A model generated the notes under the pieces. The model was not told the DNA's origin. It saw nothing but the letters and a program-made list of their open reading frames with translations, and did no database searches. Shown one piece after another: positions 9,785 to 22,000 of a DNA stretch of 64,000 bases. This DNA is from Ceratorhiza oryzae-sativae (taxonomy: Eukaryota > Basidiomycota > Agaricomycetes > Cantharellales > Ceratobasidiaceae), in the NCBI GenBank assembly GCA_030998015.1, contig JARWMV010000245.1, forward strand, positions 434,001 to 498,000, written 5' to 3'. The number at the start of each line of letters is the position of its first letter. Positions within the stretch are counted from its first letter, which is position 1. Made by a program: the position numbers and the translations under genes.

Positions 9785-12579
9785 ATGCGCCGCATCACCG
9801 CTGCCCTCGGCCTCACTCGCGCCGACCCCCACAAGCGTCCAGACCGCCGCCCCCCGACGAGCACCACCCTCCGCGCGTCCGAGAGCACCCCCGCCCTCGT
9901 CCACATCCCCGACTCGTCGTCCAGCTCGGGTGTGCGCACTCCGAGCGACGTCGACGCCCACGACCTGCTCGGAGTCCCCGCCGTCGTGGCTTCCCCATCG
10001 ACCGAGCGTCGCCCAGTCGACCGATCGACGAGGTCGACTCGCTGGCTGCCAGCATCGCTCATCCGCTCGCTGAGTCGGAAACGGCGGGTGTCGGCACCCC
10101 CGCCCGCTGAGCCTCTTGTTGTGAGTGGCTTGCCCTGCGGTGTTTCATCCCACGGCTGACACACCATGATGATCAGCCTCCAAGCGAGCCTGCCGACGAT
10201 GCCTCGTCCGACACCCAGTCGACACACAGCTCCCGCCCGCGCTCGCCGCCAGCAGTGCTGCTGCACCCGCCCTCGCCCGCGTTCGCCTCGCCCGGCCGGC
10301 GGACATCGAGCCCCGCAAGCAGTGTCTACCGAGCTGGCCTCGCGCAGGTGCAGCGGCGCGCACCCCCCTCTCGTGCAAACCTCGCGCTGCAGGCCTTTAC
10401 TCAGCCGCTCGTCTTCGGCGCAGGCGCTCCGACTCCCCATCCCCTCACCGCACCCGATTCTGCGTCCCCAGCGATGTTCCCGCGCTCCGTCTCGGCCATG
10501 CGGGCAAAGCTGCCACCGTCTCACTCGCTTCGCACCCATATGCACCGGGCCCGCGTCCTTCGCCGGCTCGAAGAAGGCGCTCTCACCGCAGCTGAAGAAT
10601 CCTCGATCATGCCCTTTGCGGCCCGTTCGCCAAGATCGCCACCCACCCCATCACGCCGGGTCAGGCCAAGCGTCAGCACCGAAGAAGCCATCGCAGAGCT
10701 TGGCACGGGCACCGGTCGCTGGTCCCGCGGCCTTCGCCGCTGGGTCGCCCGCCCCGTGTTCGAAGACAGGATGAGTGTCTACAGCCCGTCCGAGGCGGGT
10801 GTGGCGGCAGACATCGTTCGCCCGGCTCGAGGCCTAGGAACCGAAATGCTCGATTTCTCAGATGGCACTATGGCGATGGCTGGGCTCGCCCTGGATTCGG
10901 ATGGCGAATCCGATGGCGAATTGTGTGAGTATTTTCATCCCCAAACTTTGCGGCCTCATTTCACCACCCTTATTCGCTTCAACTAACGATCTCCCTCATT
11001 TGCCCAGCCCCACTGCCATCCAACACCAAGCCGTCACTGCACATTCAGACTGCGTCCTTGTCACGCCGGCAGTCACTCCAACCGTCCTCCCACACTCCCT
11101 CGCCAACGTCGCCTGCACGCCTGTCACCGGGCATGGAAGGATCGATTTCGAGAAAAGAATCCGGGGCCCCAGGGTCGAGATCGGGGCAGGGCCGAAAGGC
11201 AGCAATGCCAGCGGTCCGTGGGGTTCGTTTCGCGGACGACGATGATGCCACAGACGGAGACGACCTGCCGCTCGCTGTGCTCTTCGCCGTACAAAAAAAG
11301 CGAGCAGAACGGGAAGCCAGGGTGAGACACCAGACTCTGATGGAACAGCAGGCGAGTCGTGCCCAAGACCTCTCCGGGCGATACGAACTCGATGGCGGAC
11401 CTAGTGCTGATCAACCCAGGGATAAGAAGCAGCGTTCGTATGCCGAGGAGCTCGCACGTGCCCGTGTGCTACGGGAATCCGCGCGCGCGGGAATGGAACG
11501 CCCTGCGACTTTTGTCAGGGAGGCAGAGGCGAAGCACGATGGCCACCGTCCTGAACCAAAACGGGAGAGTAGCTCGGCTCGACCTGCCGGTGCGGGGCAT
11601 GCTAGAACCGGCAGTGGTGGTAACTGCCAGCGCAAGTGCTTCACACAAGAGGAGAAACACCGCTGGAGATGCGAATATTGAAGCCATTGGCCCCTTGCCT
11701 GCTCCTCCAATGCCTTGGATCCCCAGTTCCTCGAGCCTACCTCCGTCGCCAAACTACGCTACTGTCGGCCTTCCGTCTTCAGCACCTTCCACCACGGCCA
11801 GTTTTCCGGCTGGGTTCGGCAGTGGCTTCCCGTCACCTACGGCTTCACCTCGTAGTTTTATTCATTCCAACTCGTTTCCACTTACCCAATCTCATTCGCG
11901 TCCGGGATCTGCGTCTGGATCGGTTTCGGGCCTTCCTTCCCCACAATCTCAAACCACGTTTAGTAGTGCACGCTCACCCTTGCGTGCATCCTTTGCGCTA
12001 AGCCAGGATGAGTTTGGTTCAATGGCAAACAACGCGATCATGTTCAACCAGGCAGTTATTGCCAACAATGCCGCAATGCTAGCTGCCCACCAAGCAATGA
12101 TCTCGAGCATGGGTATGCCCAACCCTCCGTTTGCGGGGAATGCTAGTGGAAGTGGTAGCTCGACTGGGTCTGGACAACGAGGTCGTGGAAATGCGCCAGT
12201 TGCTTCGCAATACGGGACTGGACCAAGAAGTCGGAGCGCAAGCTCGCGACCTGGGCCATCACCGATGCAACTGTACTCTGATTCAGCTACTGGCTCTGCC
12301 AATGGTGATCGCAGGTCTACAGCCGGAGATCGGCTTTCGACAGCGGTGGACAAGAGCCGTCGGGGGTCCATGGCTGGAGACAGGGATTCGGTTCGAGCAC
12401 CTACGCAACTCCACTCTCGACATGCCCACTCGCGCTCTGAACATTCGAATATGCCAACTGCCGGACGACGAACATCCAAGCTGAGCACTGTCGCTGACGC
12501 GCCCCCGATACCTTCTATTCCGACGGGAATCTACAGCTCTAGACCACGCCCAGCTCCGGGGACCGAGGTGATTACCTGA
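9785..12579 (+). CDS. Large low-complexity protein, unknown
   Basis: Exons 9785..10120, 10177..10924 and 11008 onward join in phase, ending at 12579, for roughly 860 residues. The protein is rich in Ser, Pro, Arg and Ala throughout. Recognisable islands are HSLRTHMHRARVLRRLEEG, a GRWSRGLRRW motif, and an acidic VRFADDDDATDGDDLPLAVL stretch followed by a charged helix (FAVQKKRAEREARVR). The C-terminal third has Asn/Ala/Met-rich helix (MANNAIMFNQAV) between Ser/Gly-rich tracts. I do not recognise a domain; similar acidic VRFADDD-PLA motifs occur in Agaricomycete proteins of unknown function. The reading frame shifts by one base near 11,620-11,640 with no acceptable intron, so a small indel or sequence error is likely. 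GC content is much higher than in the flanks. Confidence 0.6.
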
Positions 12580-14559
12580 AGAACAAATGATGGAGAGATT
12601 TTCTTGCGTGTACGATATGCGATGCGATATGACTAGATGGCGCGTTCGTTATCTCCTTCTTTCTTATTCTACGCTTTTTTGGATCCCGCTCTCTCATCTC
12701 ATTTTGGCCCTCTCATCTCGCGCATGCGACCGGCCTGGTTCGAACGACCATACCCGGCAATATTTATTCTCTCATTCCCAAGTCGGACCTCCTTTGCTCT
12801 CTCTCGCACGATTGTGTTGTTGTTTCGTACGAAGAACTTTATTCATTTTTGCAACTCTCGCACTCTAATACGTTCATTACCTGTCTTGATCGTCACTCGT
12901 TTGGGCTTCTGGGCTTTATTTTTGCATTACGTTCATTTTTCGTTAATCATTGAGGTCTTCGGCGGATTTGTGTATGTTATTTGGATGAAGTAGCGCATAA
13001 AATTTCAGTTTGTTTTGTGCAAGCTTGTGGGGGAGGGCTGAGAAGCCTCGTTTGTGAACCGTGGGGGGGGGGGGAGTTGGATTCGAGAACAGTCGTGTGG
13101 GGAATCGATCCTTGAGAAGAGTGTCCTGTGTGCTGGCGAGTGCTATCGGATTTTCAGCCCAATTCTCTTGGCTTGAAATCGCGATTCTTCCGGTCGTATT
13201 GTTCCCGGCTTGTTTTGATTCTCTGTTTGCATTGACTTGGTGCAAGTATTGAATCACGTGTCTTGGGTGGCTACTGTGGCTTGAGCGTGGAGGTTTAGAT
13301 GCCTCGAGGTCGTGATATATATTCAAAAGTACCAGCCTTAGCAATACATAAACAGTGGCGTATACATTTAGGGTTCGATTACATATTTGATTCTACCAGC
13401 CTGACGCTTCCAGGGTAAGGATAACGCGTGCCAGATTCGCCCACATCCGCTCCGTCGCATAGTGATGGGGTGGACGAGCGATCTATCCTTCAGTAATGGG
13501 CATTACCTGTAGCCCTACCTGGGCGTTCGGGACACCCTAGCCTTTTGAACAGGATAATAAATTGTGTTGCGATGACACTCGTGGGCCGATCATCCCGGAC
13601 GACAGTACACCAGCCCACTGAGACGCATATAAGATGATCGATTGTATCAGATGTACATTCGGCCCGATGTATTAACCTCCCCCTCCCTCCCATTATGAGC
13701 TATTTATCGACTGAAACCTGGTTACAGGGCGTGCCTTGTTCCCTCCCGCCGATCGTCAAGCCGCGAAGGCGGGAACAATATGAAAGCCAACAGGTTCTCC
13801 ATTATCCGCAGCAGCCGTTCCATGGCCGCACAATTGTGCACGAGTGTGACGTGACATGAGTCATGGCAGAAAGCTTGGTGGTTTATGGTCCGCTGCCGTG
13901 TGCCGATGGCAAAGCGGGATTCGAGGGTTGAGATAAGGAGAAAAGCCCTCGGCTTGAGCCATGAACCCTGCTGCCAATTATTAACGGTATCATCCGTGTC
14001 CGACCGATGGGTATGAGTCCTGAATAGGGATAGATATATCAGCCATCGAGCGGTGAAGATATATGCGTCCCGACAATTCCCCAATTTTCTCGCGCCGCTT
14101 TACAAAGTCGGCCTCGATTGATGACTGAGCGTCGCCAATGGCTCAGCAGATTGGGGGGGAGCTCGGGGACCGTTCCGTCATCGCGCTTGAAACGGCCGGG
14201 TCAATCGTTGCCGGATTGAGAAACACACTTAGGGAAAGTCGGAGGCCGCGTCGCCAGGCATCGAAAATCGCTGACAAATGAACCGGGCATCGAGTGATAT
14301 TGCCGAAGATGGATAGAATGCCGGCTTCGGGTTCGTGTATAGCCGGCTCGCGTGCGGGGGCTCCAAAGGTCGCTCATTGACGATGACCAAACTCCACCTT
14401 GTTCGTGCCGAGATTGCCTAGGCCGGGTAACTTTGAGTCAACATTCTTTCTGACTTCAGCGTTCTGAGAATGCATTTAAGCTCACGAATCCACCCGAGTC
14501 GGACTTCGTGAAGCTTGTCCCCTCTCTCCCCTCCTCCGTCCCTGGCACTCCATCCCGCC
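12580..14559. other. Intergenic region, no gene seen
   Basis: About 2 kb. The first 400 bp are T-rich and look like 3' UTR. A run of about 12 G lies near 13,062-13,073. The remainder has short ORFs only, with no family resemblance, and must include the MFS promoter. Relic transposon sequence is possible but I cannot name any. Confidence 0.4.
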
Positions 14560-16428
14560 ATGAACGCCGCATCGGCCGCACATCGATTCGACCCAGAAGA
14601 GCAGACCCATCCCGTCCAAGGCCCCCTCTCTCTCAGGGCACGAGAAAGATATCAACAAGCCGTCGACCGAGTCAACCAGCCCGACCAGTGTCCGACGAGA
14701 ACGTACCGAGTCGCTCCGGACTGTCGTCGACGAAAAGACAAAATACTCGGGTTCGGGTACGATTGAGGATCCCTATGTCGTTGACTGGGCACCTGAAGAT
14801 CCGCAAAACCCGTTCAACTGGTCGTCTTTTAAGCGATGGAGGATCACTGCGATCGTGAGTCACTTGTTTGTTTAATTTCGGCTCATTCATTGATTTGATT
14901 TTTATAGCTTGCAATCACCACCTTGTGTATTGCGTTTGCTTCGAGTTCTTACTCTGGAGGCATCCAGTACATGATGGCTGACTTGCACATGGGTCAATAT
15001 GTCGCCATTCTCGGCATTTCCCTCTATGTCGTTGGCTTTGGTCTTGGCCCACTCCTGTGGGGACCTCTGTCAGAGGTGAGCTCGCAGACATCCCGATAGA
15101 TTTGATTGCTAACTCGAGGTGTCTAGATGTACGGTCGACGATTGATCTTCTTGGTTTCCTTCCTGCCGTTTACGCTGTTCCACCTGGGTGGCGCTCTTGC
15201 GCACAACGTCGAGACCCTGCTTATCACTCGTTTCCTGGCGGGTGCGTTCGGCTCGTCACCACTGACCAACGCTGGAGGAACCATTGCCGACATGTTTACC
15301 GCACGCGAACGTGGTCTCGCTAGCGCGCTGTTTGCCATGGCACCTTTCGCTGGCCCTGTGCTCGGCCCCATCGTTGGAGGCTACGTTTCCGAATCTAGCG
15401 CCGGCTGGCGCTGGAATTTTTGGATCATGTTCATATTTTCGGCCGTCATGTTCGTCCTCAGCACGTTGTTTGTCCCCGAGACAGTGAGTCCAGGATTGGC
15501 AAACAGGTGGAATCTCATTAACAAATTTCGTAGTTTGCGCCAGTACTTCTTCGTCGTCGTGCCCGCGAGCTCCACGCTGAATCCGAAGGCAAGGTCCATT
15601 ACGTTAGCAAATACGAAAAGGGCAACAAGAAAGCCTTTGGCGAGATCATGAAAATCAACCTTAGCCGACCATTCATCTTGCTCTTTAAGGAGCCGATTGT
15701 CATGTTGCTATCCATCTACACTGCACTCGTCTACGGCACTCTGTACGGCCTCTTTGCTGCGTTCCCTGTCGTCTTCCAGCGAGGTCGTCACTTTACTCCT
15801 GGAGAAGGCGGCCTGGCTTTCCTGGGTGTTGGGCTGGGTATCATCATCGCGACTTGCCTCACTCCAGTGAACAACAAAATCTACGACCGTGCGATCGAAA
15901 AGGGTAATGGCATTGCTCCCCCAGAAGCCCGGTTGGTGATGGGCTGCGTGGGTGCTGTCCTGCTGCCGATCTCCATGACGTGGTTTGCCTGGACTACCTA
16001 CCCTCGATTCACTACATCGTTCCCATCATTGCAGGCGTTCCTTTCGGCGCTGGCATGTTGCTCGTGTTCACCTCGGTCATTTCCTACCTCATCGACTCCT
16101 ACACTCTCTACGCTGCCAGTGCCCTCGCTGCCAACGCCGTCCTGCGTTCGGTCATGGGCGCTGTCTTTCCGCTGTTCACGCCCAAGATGTATGCGTCTCT
16201 CGGAGACCAATGGGCGTGCATGGTGTTCGCGTTCCTAGCACTCGTTTGCACTCCGATGCCGTTCCTGTTTTACCGATACGGACCTGCTATCAGGGCCCGC
16301 TCAAAGTTCTCGGTCAGCCCTCCGACGTCGAGTGGAAATCCTGTTCCCGAGGTTGTCGAACGTGAATTGGAGAGGGAAGCCGAGGTCGAGGCTGAGAAGA
16401 GACACGTAGAGGCTCGCTCTGCTGCATA
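14560..16428 (+). CDS. DHA1-type MFS drug/polyamine transporter (frame disrupted)
   Basis: A 12-helix major facilitator of the fungal FLU1/TPO1 type, a proton antiporter exporting drugs or polyamines at the plasma membrane. The soluble N-terminus has DPYVVDWAPEDPQNPFNWS, the typical entry to helix 1. Motif A is GPLSEMYGRR, followed by RFLAGAFGSSPLTNAGG and AGPVLGPIVGGYVSE (motif C region). Exons: up to 14854, 14908-15075, 15127-15483, 15534-16428. Two frame problems exist. The N-terminal ATG (14560) is out of frame with the conserved part, and near 16,003 a CCC run breaks the frame where the right-arm copy has CCCC and stays open. The 3' part from 15,936 lies in the palindrome. Whether this copy works depends on whether the missing C is real. 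Confidence 0.8.
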
Positions 16429-17441
16429 AAATCGTTGGTCTGTACCCTAACGGACCGTGTGTCACGATTTGATGTTTTCGCACTTTCTCCTCTTTGGGCA
16501 TAACACAGTTTTGAGATTGTTCCACACGCATATATCTTATTTACCTCGCGCATGTTTATAGATTCCTTCTTCCGAGTAGATTTGTAGCCTTTTCCTTAAT
16601 GCGGTTGAATTTTGTACCCGAATTATCACGAGTCGAATGAAACGTTTTTACACATACAACCGGGAGCGAAAGGTAGCCAGGATTCGGCTAGATCGCGAAA
16701 GTCGAGCCGCGGCTTAAGTGAGATTTCAAGTTCGATGCCTCGACCCTGAAAGGCATTCTCACTCCTTCGAGTGTTCGGAGTGAAGCCGGAGCACTAGGAA
16801 ATGGCGTGCGCTGATGCTCAGCACTGTTCATACAGCCCAGGCATCTAGACAGATCAAGTATGCGACGAAGGAAAAAAGAAAGTGCTCACCTTGACACCAG
16901 AACCAGCGGCTGCCATCGGAATCGAACTTGCGACGTTCACAGTCAGAAAGTCAAGATGGCCTTGGGGACATAGGAATTACAATCCACTCATGGATGACGC
17001 TCCCTTCGGCACATGGAGCCCTTCTTAACCGTTAGGTAAATATATATACCGTCAACCTTTGCCAGAGCGGGACCATACCCACCACTCTCGTCGTGTGGAA
17101 TAAAACACGTATTTAACCCAGTGCACTTGGGCGTATGCAAATAATATCTCGGGTGATCATGTCCCTATGGAAGTTGAACATCAGGAGAGTGGCAGCGATA
17201 CCTTGCACAGTTGTAAACAGGGTCACTGGCCCACCCCTCTTGTTATGTTTACGCCGACGCCCCACAAACCATTCGCTGTAAGCCCATTTAATGTGGAAAC
17301 TTCACGCTCCGCTAAGACATAAGAATATCCCTGACCGTGCTTAGATTTTGCACAATCTTACCCTGATACTTAACGTGACTCTTCGGACAATAGACTGGGA
17401 CGGTGTGTGGCCGAAACAAGAAATTACATTGTGAATCGAAT
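16429..17441. other. Intergenic between convergent MFS and LEU1 (left arm)
   Basis: About 1 kb joining the 3' ends of MFS and LEU1. It contains 3' UTR sequence and one copy of the dispersed repeat (16,837-17,110). No protein-like frame. Mirrored in the right arm at about 33,821-34,831. Confidence 0.5.
16837..17110 (-). repeat. Dispersed SINE-like repeat, copy 1
   Basis: One of four copies in the window (others at 34,152-34,425, 41,283-41,533, 42,587-42,880). Oriented from the ACGTGTTTTATTCC end to the TAGATGCCTGG end, this copy lies on the minus strand. It contains a tRNA-like B-box (the AATTCGATTCCG region) and the constant block around CCCCAAGGCCAT. It is the palindrome partner of copy 2. 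Confidence 0.6.
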
Positions 17442-20191
17442 CTACCACTCCATCTTCTTGCCGCGAGTCCGCACCGCCGGCGCGTCCACTCGCCCACCGC
17501 CCTTGGCGTATCCGAACCCGTCCAGCCACGGCCACGTCTCCGACCGCCGCGTCTCGAACCCCTCGATCGCCGCCCCCTTTTGTAGTGTGATGCCGATGTC
17601 GTCCAGCCCGTTGAGCAGACAATGTCGCCGGAACGGTTCGACTGAATCCAAGTCAGCTATCCGTCTACGCTCGCTGATTCGCCTACTCACTCTCGAATGG
17701 AATAGGCGGCTGCCCGTTTGGTCGTCGCACCTCCAGCTTTTCCAAGTCCACCTCCAGCTCCAGTTCAGCCAGCGCGTCCTGGTACAGCAGCTCGCACGAC
17801 TCGGCCGGCAACACCACAGGCAGCAATCCGTTTTGCATCGAGTTGCCCTTGAAGATCTCTGCGAAGCTCGGTGCGATCACCGCCTGGATCCCAAAGTCTT
17901 TGCTGCACGCGTTCATCAGCCAACCCGGTCTGTTTCAGACTCGATCCACTCACAGACTCCACGGGGCATGCTCTCGGCTGCTCCCGCACCCAAAGTTCTC
18001 ACCGGTCACGACTAGGATCTTGGCCTTGTCCCACGGCGCCTTGTTCAGCACAAAGTCCGTCCTGTCGCCCGTCTTGGGGTCGACCCGGAGGGTGTGGAAC
18101 AGCGCGTTGCCCAGCCCGGTCCGCTTGAGGGTCTTCAAGAACTGTTTGGGGATGATCATGTCCGTGTCGACGTTGGCCATCGCCAGCGGGGCTGCGATTC
18201 CCTTGACCACCGTGAACTGGTTCACGGCCGCACCGGTCTTGGCCTCGGGATCTACGGCTGCGTCTTGAGCCCCGACCGGTGAGATGGGATTCGGCGGAGG
18301 CAGAACGTCGTCGGTCAGGTAGTCCATCGCGCTCGTCACCTTGAATGTCCCAGCGCCGGCGCCGGCCCCGACCCCGGCGGCGTCTCCCCCGCCCACGATC
18401 TTACGTACGTCCGTCAAACGGCCGGTTATCGCCGCTGCAGCCGCCATGGCCGGGCTGACTAGATGGGTCCGTCCGCCGGCGCCCTGGCGTCCCTCGAAGT
18501 TCCGGTTGCTGGTGCTCGCGCACCGTTCGCCGGGAGAGAGCTGGTCCGGGTTCATGCCTAAGCACATCGAACACCCGGCCTCGCGCCAGTCGAACCCGGC
18601 CCGGATGAACACCGCGTCCAGTCCCTCCGCTTCGGCCTGCTGCTTGACGAGCCCGGACCCGGGAACGATCATGGCGACGACGCCGTCGGCGACCTTGGCT
18701 CCCGGGCCGGCGGCGGCGACCACGGCTGCGGCGGCGCGCATATCCTCGATCCGTCCGTTGGTGCACGAACCAAGGAACACCTTGTCGACCTTGACGTCCT
18801 GCATGGGGGTGTTGGGCTCGAGACCCATGTAGGCGAGGGCGCGCTCCATGCCCTTGCGCTTGATGGGGTCGGCCTCGGCCGCTGGGTCGGGGACTCGGCC
18901 GGTGATGGGGACAACGTCTTGGGGCGAGGTTCCCCAGGTCACTGTCGGAACGATGTCTTCGGCGCGAATGGACACCTCGACGTCGAACTTGGCGCCGTCG
19001 TCGGTCTTGAGGGTCCTCCAGTACTTTTCGGCCCGATCCCATTCGGGGCCTTCTCTCGGCGCGAGCGGTCGGCCCTTGAGGTAGGCGAAGGTCACGTCGT
19101 CGGGGGCGATCATGCCAGCGCGGGCGCCGGCCTCGATGCTCATGTTGCAGACGCTCATGCGAGCCTCCATGCTGAAGCCCCTGAAGACGGACCCGGCGTA
19201 CTCGATGACGCAGCCGGTACCGCCGGCCGTACCGATGACGCCGATGATGTGCAGGATCACGTCTTTGGACGTGACGCCAGGGGGGAGAGTGCCCTCGACG
19301 GAGATGCGCATGTTTTTGGATTTCTTCTGCATGAGCGTTTGGGTCGCGAGGACGTGTTCGACTTCGGACGTGCCGATGCCGAACGCGATGGCGCCGAACG
19401 CGCCGTGGGCTGTTCAGAGGTTGTCAGACACAGAGATCGCGGCGAGTGGGGCGAGTGGGCGGCGGACGTACTGGATGTATGCGAGTCGCCGCAGACGATC
19501 GTCGTTCCGGGCAGCTATCGACGGTTCAAAGATATGAGTTTCAGTCGTCTGTATGAAAAGGATACTCACCGTAAATCCTTGTTCAGGCCCGATGATATGC
19601 ACGATCCCCTGCCTCCTGTCCTTCATCCCAAAGTACGTCAATCCAAATTCGCGCACATTCTCCTCCAGCGCCACGCATTGCGCACGCGAGTCTGGCTCGG
19701 CGATAAACTCTGAGACGGTCGTCATATTTTTTCGAGAGGTCGTTCTGCGGGTGCTGATTGAAGTGGCGGACGGCGGGATCGCGGGATATGGTGCTTACGG
19801 GACGTTGTGGTCGACCGTCGCAAGCGTACAGTCGGGGCGGCGAACCGGGCGGCCTGCATTTCGCCTAGGGTTAGGCCGTTAGTCGGTCTGGTATGTCTCG
19901 TGGTTGGACACGACGGAGACTCACAGGCCTTCGAACGCCTGAGGGCTCGTCACTTCGTGAACGAGATGCCTGTGCGCCACGCCATGTCAAACTGAATGCG
20001 CTGAAAGTCGTAGAACATATGCCTTACTTACCTGTCGATATATAGTAGTGTAACACCATCGTCCTGCGTGTGGCTGATCTCGCCCGTCAGACTCGTTCGT
20101 TCAGCCTCGGCAACCGACTGGAGACTCACACGACGTGGTCGTCCCAGATCTTGTCGTAGAGCGTCCGAGGGGGTGGAACGGCGGTCGGCAT
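17442..20191 (-). CDS. LEU1: 3-isopropylmalate dehydratase, intact left-arm copy
   Basis: Leu1 isomerises 2- to 3-isopropylmalate in leucine biosynthesis using a 4Fe-4S cluster, in the cytosol. Small 5' exons (start at 20,191, reading [12 protein letters not shown], then [21 protein letters not shown]) lead into a long exon from the MTTVSEF region. Cluster-binding sites are GSCTNGR and [12 protein letters not shown]. The swivel-domain motif is [15 protein letters not shown], and the C-terminal exons read [20 protein letters not shown] and [17 protein letters not shown]. Length is close to yeast Leu1 (779). The frame is open at [10 protein letters not shown], where the right-arm copy is broken (five C here against four). 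This is probably the functional copy. Transcribed away from the palindrome apex, convergent with the MFS gene. Confidence 0.95.
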
Positions 20192-20690
20192 AGTCACGTC
20201 GCGGGTGCGCTGCTTTTCAATCGACAGTCGCCGAGACTTTTTGGTAGGGTAAATGCTGGTGGTGGTGGTGTGGAGTCGGGATATTTATGCGAATGGCCGA
20301 GATCTAATTGGCCTCGGACTGTTCGAGACCCTTTCGGACTTGGTCGGCCGACGTCGTTCGGTCGTCGATCGTCGATGGTGATGTGCAGAACCGCTGGGAG
20401 CGGAGCTGAAACTGAGCTCGCCCGGAGACAGATCGGGCGAGGGTATATGCGCGTACAGTAGAAGCCGTCTGCCCGCAAACGTGGCGGCTTGGATTTTGTT
20501 TCCACCGCTTCATGAAAAGGGGTCGTCGTGATAAAGTAGACGACAAGCAAAGTCATCCAACGCCAGCCAGGGTGGGAATCAAGGGTTTTGTTGTGGCCGA
20601 TTTGGGGAGAAAAACACATGTAACTCCTGAACAGCATCAAATATAGACACATGGCACACAACATTTTGTAGATAATTTATAACAGAATTG
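20192..20690 (-). promoter_or_regulatory. LEU1 promoter region, left arm
   Basis: About 500 bp between the LEU1 start and the transposase relic. A TATA-like element (minus-strand ATAAATATCC) lies near 20,279-20,290, roughly 90 bp upstream of the ATG, beside a CACCACCACC run. Beyond about 20,600 the sequence becomes AT-rich and belongs to the mobile element. The same arrangement is mirrored in the right arm, so both LEU1 copies keep their promoter. Confidence 0.45.
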
Positions 20691-21299
20691 CATTACCATA
20701 CAATATTTGCTCTATCTAGCACATGCAGAGGTGAGTTTCCAAAATATGGCCTGAGGGGGGTGACAGCTGCTTGACAGCCAGCAGCAGGACCAACCAGCTG
20801 CAGGTACCCAGGGTCCTTAACTGGAATGAGGCATGCCTGGTGTGACTGGAGCAGCTCTACAGGGAAGGGAAGAGACATACTCAATACAAGTTGTCCAGAT
20901 CCTCCAATAACACATCTGGTATGATCCTGTGGCCATGGTATTTCTTGGCTGCCTGAGAGACTGTAACCATATGTGTGAACAAACTGCTGAGAGCAAGCAG
21001 CAAATCTTGAACACATTTAGATATGAATTAAGTAGAGTGTAATAATACATACCTTCAGATCAACTCCAAACTTACTGAATCCAGTGCCCTAAGCATATTT
21101 TGCCTGAGATCAGCCTCTGAGCTTGATGAGGGCAAGTCTTGATACACATGCTTTGCAGTGCCCCAGCACTGTTTGATTGGGTTGAGTTTGCAGTGATACT
21201 TTGGCAGGTACATAACCAAAAACCCTTCAGCTGCAGCTCACATCTGAAGGATTGACTTTTGCACAAGGACATCTGGTTGGTTCATCATGGTACAGCAAG
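20691..21299 (-). pseudogene. DDE transposase 3' fragment (left arm)
   Basis: Minus-strand frames give MYLPKYHCKLNPIKQCWGTA, which matches the LPxYHCELNPIExxWG motif of IS630/Tc1-like DDE endonucleases common in basidiomycete genomes, followed by an ALDSVSLELI helix. Further down, frames with a QAAKKYHGHR-like stretch match the C-terminal end of the same transposases. Only the last third is present and it is split by stops and a possible intron (near 21,010-21,055). The conserved Glu of PIE is Lys here. A dead remnant, lying directly against the LTR at 21,302. Confidence 0.6.
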
Positions 21300-21301
21300 T
21301 G

Positions 21302-21696
21302 TGTCACGAACTGACACACATACATCCACTCTACAATATTTTCTTGATTAACTACATTTTATGAGATCACCTTCAAAACATACTTGCCTTTTATGGTATA
21401 TCTGTGTCATGTGACTCAGGGAATGTTCCGGACTGGTAACCGAGATGTATTTCAACTCTGATGTGAAATTCCGCAGTTCCGCAGTCGCTTCTACTGCTTC
21501 TATCTCTTATCTGTCGTGACTCACTGTACAGACTTGTTTGTTATGATGTGGCTCATACTATGTATATAAACCAGGTCAAGTTCGCAGAGGACTCCTCAAG
21601 AACTTGACCTCTTGTCGAATACAAGTTCTTTTATTCTCTTACTATTTTCCTTGTCGCCTGACTTGTTGTCGTCGACATCAGGTCAAGTTCTTGACA
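21302..21696 (+). repeat. LTR of a Ty3-like retrotransposon (left arm)
   Basis: 395 bp beginning TGTCACGAACTGACAC and ending CTTGACA, so it has TG...CA ends, with a TATA box (TATATAAACC) near 21,561-21,570 at the expected promoter position. It is followed by retroelement ORFs on the same strand, so it is the 5' LTR. The matching 3' LTR is absent: the element is cut off at the palindrome apex. No clear tRNA primer site was recognised immediately downstream. Confidence 0.65.
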
Positions 21697-22000
21697 ATCG
21701 TAAGTCTCAGTGTCGTCTGGGATACGTTCTGGAACGCTGTTGGCGTCGTCTCGAGATAACTTCCCATTGCCTTCCCCAATCCTACTCCACCTATCCACAG
21801 CCATGAGATATCGTTGCCCTATATGCGCCTCTGTGAAACCTTGCATAGCCAGGTCCCTCACATGTTGTAACAAGCTTCAGTTCTCTAATCTCTTTTGTCA
21901 ACAAGAGGTGGGGTCGCTCATTGCCCTTAAGTAGCTGAGCAACAGAGGTCACCTTCCTATTCCAATAGACTCGGGAAAGGGTCTATTTTTCCTTTTTATC

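Noticed and set aside
9511..10545. 344-codon minus-strand ORF
   Set aside because: Lies antisense to the spliced low-complexity gene in very GC-rich DNA; its Arg/Gly/Ala composition is what the opposite strand's codon bias produces.
16837..17110. Reading the dispersed repeat as a functional tRNA
   Set aside because: Only a B-box-like motif is seen; I could not fold a cloverleaf with an acceptor stem and anticodon, and copies vary inside the box.
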